From DASSUW01 sp035706585 (GTDB taxonomy: Bacteria; Actinomycetota; Thermoleophilia; Solirubrobacterales; Solirubrobacteraceae), in contig DASSUW010000012.1 of the NCBI GenBank assembly GCA_035706585.1, forward strand, positions 1 to 18,103: 18,103 nt of DNA, given 5' to 3'. Numbering within the stretch: the stretch's first letter is position 1; the number at the start of each line of letters is the position of its first letter. The translations under genes were made by a program, and so were the position numbers. Below the pieces are notes generated by a model. That model did not search any database and was not told the origin of the DNA. It worked only from the letters and a program-made list of their open reading frames with translations. Below are positions 15,173 to 18,103 of the stretch, in pieces.

Positions 15173-16164
15173 CGACGGTCGGCCGCAAGGCCGACCACCT
15201 GCGCATCGCCGCGGGCCCCGACGTGGGCCACGCGGGCGGCACCGGCTTCGAGCACGTGCGGCTGCGCCACCGCGCCCTGCCCGAGCGCGACCTGGACGAG
15301 GTGTCGCTCGAGACCGCGCTGCTGGGCGCGCGGCTGGGCGCGCCGCTGGTCGTGTCGGCGATGACCGGCGGGACCGACGAGGCCGGCCGCATCAACGCCG
15401 ACCTGGCACGGGCGGCGTGCGAGCACGGCCTCGCGCTCGTGCTCGGGTCCGGCCGCGCGCTGCTCGAGGACCCGGGGCTGCTGGAGACCTACCGCAGCGC
15501 CGACCGCCCGCCGCTGCTGCTCGGCAATCTCGGTGCGGCCCAGGTGGTCCGCGACGACGCGCCCGCGCGCGCCGAGCGGCTGGTCGAGCTGCTCGACGCC
15601 GACGGCCTGAGCATCCACCTCAACCCGATCCAGGAGGCCGTGCAGCCCGAGGGCGAGCCGCGCTTCGCGGGCGTCGCGGCCGGCATCGCGGCGATCGTCG
15701 CGCACCTGGCGCCGCGCCCGGTCGTGGTCAAGGAGGTCGGCTTCGGGATGGACGCCGCGGATGTGGCGCTGCTGCGCGACGCGGGCGTCGCGGCGATCGA
15801 CGTCGCCGGCGCCGGCGGCACCAACTGGGCGCTCGTGGAGGGCCGGCGCGACGAGCGCGCGGGCGACGTCGCGGCCGCGTTCGCCGACTGGGGCGTCCCG
15901 ACCGCCGCCGCGCTCGCCGACGCCCACGCCGCCGCTCCCGAGCTCCCCCTGATCGCCTCCGGCGGCCTGCGCGACGGCGTCGACGCCGCCAAGGCGCTCG
16001 CGCTCGGCGCGAGCGCCGCCGGCCTCGCCCGCCCGTTCCTGCTCGCCGCGCGGGCGGGCACGGCGTCCGAGACCGCGGCCACGCTGGTGCGGCAGCTGCG
16101 CGTCGCCGTCTGGGCCTGCGGCGCGGGCGGTGCCGCCGAGCTCGGCGCGCAACACCTGCGCTGA
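15169..16164 (+). CDS. fni: Type 2 isopentenyl-diphosphate delta-isomerase (FMN-dependent)
   Basis: Interconverts isopentenyl and dimethylallyl diphosphate with FMN, NADPH and Mg. It is 331 aa, the usual length. Visible are RKADHLRIA (6-14) near the FMN/substrate site, SAMTGGTDEAGRIN (63-76), LLGNLGAAQ (117-125), the active-site run SIHLNPIQEAVQPEGEPRF (148-166) with H150, N152, Q155 and Mg-binding E156, KEVGFGM with K188, the phosphate loop GAGGTNWA (214-221) and ASGGLRDGVDAAKALALGA (263-281). All key residues seem present. ATG at 15169 overlaps the eboF stop by 4 nt, so it belongs to the same operon. It likely supplies or balances DMAPP for the EboC prenyltransferase. Confidence 0.92.
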   Translation: MTTVGRKADHLRIAAGPDVGHAGGTGFEHVRLRHRALPERDLDEVSLETALLGARLGAPLVVSAMTGGTDEAGRINADLARAACEHGLALVLGSGRALLEDPGLLETYRSADRPPLLLGNLGAAQVVRDDAPARAERLVELLDADGLSIHLNPIQEAVQPEGEPRFAGVAAGIAAIVAHLAPRPVVVKEVGFGMDAADVALLRDAGVAAIDVAGAGGTNWALVEGRRDERAGDVAAAFADWGVPTAAALADAHAAAPELPLIASGGLRDGVDAAKALALGASAAGLARPFLLAARAGTASETAATLVRQLRVAVWACGAGGAAELGAQHLR

Positions 16165-16221
16165 GGCGCCTGTTATCGGATTGAAACGCGGCTGTTACGC
16201 GCGTCTCGGACGCTGCCGCGC

Positions 16222-16470
16222 ATGACCTCCACCTTCACCCGCATCATCACCGTCACGCTCGTCGCGCTCGCGCTGTCCGCCCCCGTGGCGACCGCGATGC
16301 CGCTCGACGCCGGCAAGCCCTCGCCGCCGGTCAAGCAGACGACGCCCGCGCCGGCCGCCGACGATGGCAGCCCGTCGCCGCTCGTCTTCATCGTCCCGAC
16401 CCTCGTCGTCATCGTGATGCTCGGCGCAGCCGCGTCCCACCTGCGTTCGTCGCCTCCCACGCACGCGTAG
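16222..16470 (+). CDS. Small exported membrane-anchored protein of unknown function
   Basis: It is 82 aa. Residues 1-25 look like a Sec signal sequence (RIITVTLVALALSAPVATA, with a possible cut after ATA). A proline/threonine-rich extracytoplasmic linker (about 26-52) follows, then a single hydrophobic helix, PLVFIVPTLVVIVMLGAAAS (about 53-72), and a short tail SHLRSSPPTHA. That gives a short proline-rich stalk between two hydrophobic stretches. No family is recognised. It starts 57 nt after fni, with no Shine-Dalgarno, and ends just before a large palindrome. The frame is also open on the opposite strand, but the protein-like signal-linker-helix architecture supports this one. It could be the last gene of the ebo transcript or a separate gene. 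Confidence 0.62.
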   Translation: MTSTFTRIITVTLVALALSAPVATAMPLDAGKPSPPVKQTTPAPAADDGSPSPLVFIVPTLVVIVMLGAAASHLRSSPPTHA

Positions 16471-16482
16471 AGACGAGGTCAT

Positions 16483-16516
16483 CGACCCGGCGCGGCCGCC
16501 CGGCCGCGCCGGGTCG
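16483..16516. terminator. Perfect GC palindrome, 16-bp arms, likely bidirectional terminator
   Basis: The 16 nt at 16483-16498 are the exact reverse complement of 16501-16516, with only CC between them. As RNA it would fold into about 15 base pairs with a 4-nt loop (16498-16501). No U-tract follows on either side, as is common for actinobacterial terminators. It lies between the stop of the 82-aa gene (16470) and the regulator start (16552), which fits the end of the ebo-fni transcript. A dimeric-regulator operator is an alternative. Confidence 0.55.
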
Positions 16517-16539
16517 TCAGCCGTTCCGGCGGGCTCGGA

Positions 16540-16545
16540 TAGGCT
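16540..16545 (+). promoter_or_regulatory. Candidate -10 box of the AfsR-like regulator
   Basis: TAGGCT fits TANNNT and ends 6 nt before the GTG at 16552, so transcription would begin at or next to the start codon, giving a leaderless mRNA. The upstream -35 is not evident. Confidence 0.42.
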
Positions 16546-16551
16546 CGCAGC

Positions 16552-18103
16552 GTGATCCGGTTCGGCGTCCTCGGTCCGCTGGACGTCCGGGTCGAAGGAC
16601 GCGAGGCGGACCTCGGCGGCCCCAGGCAGCGGTCGTTGCTGGTGGCGCTGCTGCTGCACGCCGGCGAGCCGGTCCCCGCGGACGCCCTGGCCCAGATGCT
16701 GTGGGGTGACGAGGCGCCGCCGAGCGCCCCGCAGGCGCTCCGGGTCACGGTCTCGCGACTGCGCGCCGCGCTCGGCCCGGCCGGCGACAGGGTCGAGACC
16801 GTGGGCGGTGGCTACCGCCTGAAGGTCGAGCCGGGCGAGGTCGACACCGACGTGTTCGAGCAGGCGTACGACCGCGCCCGGACATCGGCGCCCGCCGAGG
16901 CGGCGACGGCGCTGGGCGAGGCGCTCGCCCTGTGGCGCGGCCCGGCGCTGGCCGACGTGCGCTACCAGCCGTGGGCGCAGGGCGAGATTCGCCGGCTGGA
17001 GGACCTGCGCGCCGCGGCGATCGAGGAGCGCGTCGAGGCCGAGCTCGCGCTCGGCGATCACACGCGGCTCGTCGGCGAGCTCGAGGCGCTGGTCACCGAA
17101 CATCCACGGCGGGAGCGCCTGCGCCGCCAGCAGATGCTTGCCCTCTACCGCTCGGGCCGCCACGCCGACGCGCTCGCGGCGTTCCGGAGCGCACGCGACG
17201 CGCTCGACGCCGAGTTGGGACTCGAGCCGGGGCCCGAGCTGCGCGCGCTCGAGCAGCAGATCCTCATGCACGACCCGGCACTTCGTGCCGCATCGACCGG
17301 CATGCCCGCGCCGCCGCCGACGCCGACGTTCGGACGCGACGCGGACGTGACGGCACTGCTCGCGGCGCTCGCGTCGACGCGGCTGCTCACGCTCACCGGT
17401 CCCGGCGGCGTGGGCAAGACGCGCCTGGCGATCGAGGTCGCGCGGGCGGCGGGCGGGCGGTTCGTGCCGCTTGCCGCGATCGCCGACGCCGCCCGGATCC
17501 CCGATGCTGTGTGCGACGCACTCGGCATCCGTGGGACGGCCGGCGAAGCCGCGACCGACGTCGTTGCCCGTGCGCTGGCCGGTGCGCCGGTACTGCTCGT
17601 GCTCGACAACCTCGAGCACATGCCAGGTGCGGCGGCGGTCGTCGCCGGGCTGCTCGAGCGCGCGCCGGCCGTGGCCGTGCTGGCGACCAGCCGCCGGCCG
17701 CTTCACCTGAGTGCCGAGCGCGTCTACGCCGTCGCTCCGCTGGCCGTGAACGACGCCGTCGCACTGTTCACCGACCGCGTCGGGGCGAGGTTCGCGCCGG
17801 TGGATGACGCGGACGCTGTCGCCGACATCTGCACGCGGGTCGGCGGGCTGCCGCTCGCGATCGAGCTCGCAGCGGCGCGCCTCGGCGTGCTGACTCCGCG
17901 TGAGCTCGCCGCGCGATTGTCCGACGCGCTCGGCCTGCTCAGCCGCGGCGCAGCGGACGCTCCGGAGCGCCACCGCACGCTGCGGGCGACGCTCGACTGG
18001 AGCTTCGAACTCCTCAGCGACCACCAGCGCGCCGCGTTCACGGCCCTTGGCGTGTTCGCCGGGGGCTGCGAGGTGGCGGCGGCCGAGGCCGTGACTGCCG
18101 CGC
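16552..18103 (+). CDS. AfsR/SARP-type transcriptional regulator with BTAD and NB-ARC ATPase domains, 3' part missing
   Basis: Read directly from GTG 16552; 517 codons are open to the right edge. Residues 1-92 form an OmpR-like winged-helix domain (FGVLGPLDVRVEG, ALRVTVSRLRAALG, GGGYRL). Residues 97-240 are the bacterial transcriptional activator domain (DTDVFEQAYDRAR to GLEPGPELRALEQQIL). From about 258 an NB-ARC/STAND ATPase follows: Walker A TGPGGVGKTRLA (282-293), Walker B PVLLVLDNLEH (346-356), the sensor-like LATSRRPL (377-384) and GGLPLAIELAAARL (431-444). A C-terminal TPR or similar sensor domain probably lies beyond the edge. Such proteins switch on secondary-metabolism or stress genes after nucleotide and ligand binding. 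It is next to the ebo-fni cluster but separated by a terminator-like palindrome, so control of that cluster is only a possibility. Confidence 0.9.
   Translation, partial: MIRFGVLGPLDVRVEGREADLGGPRQRSLLVALLLHAGEPVPADALAQMLWGDEAPPSAPQALRVTVSRLRAALGPAGDRVETVGGGYRLKVEPGEVDTDVFEQAYDRARTSAPAEAATALGEALALWRGPALADVRYQPWAQGEIRRLEDLRAAAIEERVEAELALGDHTRLVGELEALVTEHPRRERLRRQQMLALYRSGRHADALAAFRSARDALDAELGLEPGPELRALEQQILMHDPALRAASTGMPAPPPTPTFGRDADVTALLAALASTRLLTLTGPGGVGKTRLAIEVARAAGGRFVPLAAIADAARIPDAVCDALGIRGTAGEAATDVVARALAGAPVLLVLDNLEHMPGAAAVVAGLLERAPAVAVLATSRRPLHLSAERVYAVAPLAVNDAVALFTDRVGARFAPVDDADAVADICTRVGGLPLAIELAAARLGVLTPRELAARLSDALGLLSRGAADAPERHRTLRATLDWSFELLSDHQRAAFTALGVFAGGCEVAAAEAVTAA

Noticed and set aside
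16171..16198. Direct repeat TGTTA at 16171 and 16193 (22 nt apart) and a TTGAAA at 16181 before the 82-aa gene
   Set aside because: The repeats are only 5-6 identical bases and no -10 box sits at a proper distance from TTGAAA, so neither an operator nor a promoter can be supported.
16195..18024. 609-aa minus-strand frame opposite the regulator and the 82-aa gene
   Set aside because: The plus strand encodes clear winged-helix, BTAD and Walker A/B motifs. The minus frame looks like a shadow and has no motif.
1..18103. tRNA or rRNA genes, CRISPR arrays, insertion sequences, prophage or attachment sites
   Set aside because: None recognised by eye on either strand. Nearly all sequence is covered by coding genes, and the gaps are short.

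Overview
The window is very GC-rich throughout, with dense, overlapping genes. The gene order L35-L20-SpoU methyltransferase-pheS-pheT-argC-argJ-argB-argD and a BTAD/AfsR-type regulator point to an actinobacterium. A deep lineage such as Thermoleophilia/Solirubrobacterales is my best guess, but that is inference from gene order and composition only.

Left part (1-9420, all on the minus strand). A divergent promoter region at about 9421-9532 feeds rpmI (L35) and rplT (L20), which end in a strong intrinsic terminator (8801-8838). Directly behind the terminator, without room for an ordinary leader, starts a SpoU-type rRNA methyltransferase. After it, pheS, pheT, argC, argJ, argB and argD follow with 1-8 nt overlaps at every junction. 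This looks like one translationally coupled unit joining Phe-tRNA synthesis to the acetylated (recycling) route of arginine synthesis. Two small hairpins lie behind argD. The window then enters the 5' part of a secreted proline-rich protein, cut by the left edge.

Centre (9533-16164, plus strand). This is the most interesting part: an ebo-type cluster in the order eboD (3-dehydroquinate-synthase-like), a 100-aa helical orphan, eboB (TatD-like hydrolase), eboE (TIM-barrel isomerase-like), eboC (UbiA prenyltransferase), eboF (alkaline-phosphatase-superfamily) and fni (type 2 isopentenyl-diphosphate isomerase). In cyanobacteria ebo genes are needed for export of scytonemin precursors to the periplasm. 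Related clusters occur in pseudomonads, Bacteroidetes and eustigmatophyte plastids, and the chemical product is unknown. This version shows no recognisable eboA, has an uncharacterised 100-aa gene between eboD and eboB, and is overlap-coupled to an isoprenoid isomerase that could supply the prenyl donor of EboC. The plausible reading is a pathway that builds a prenylated, cyclitol- or sugar-like lipid at the membrane.

Right part (16165-18103, plus strand). A small secreted/membrane-anchored protein is followed by a perfect 16-bp-arm palindrome and then a probably leaderless AfsR-like regulator (winged helix, BTAD, NB-ARC ATPase) cut by the right edge. It is a candidate regulator of the neighbouring cluster, but nothing in the sequence proves that link.
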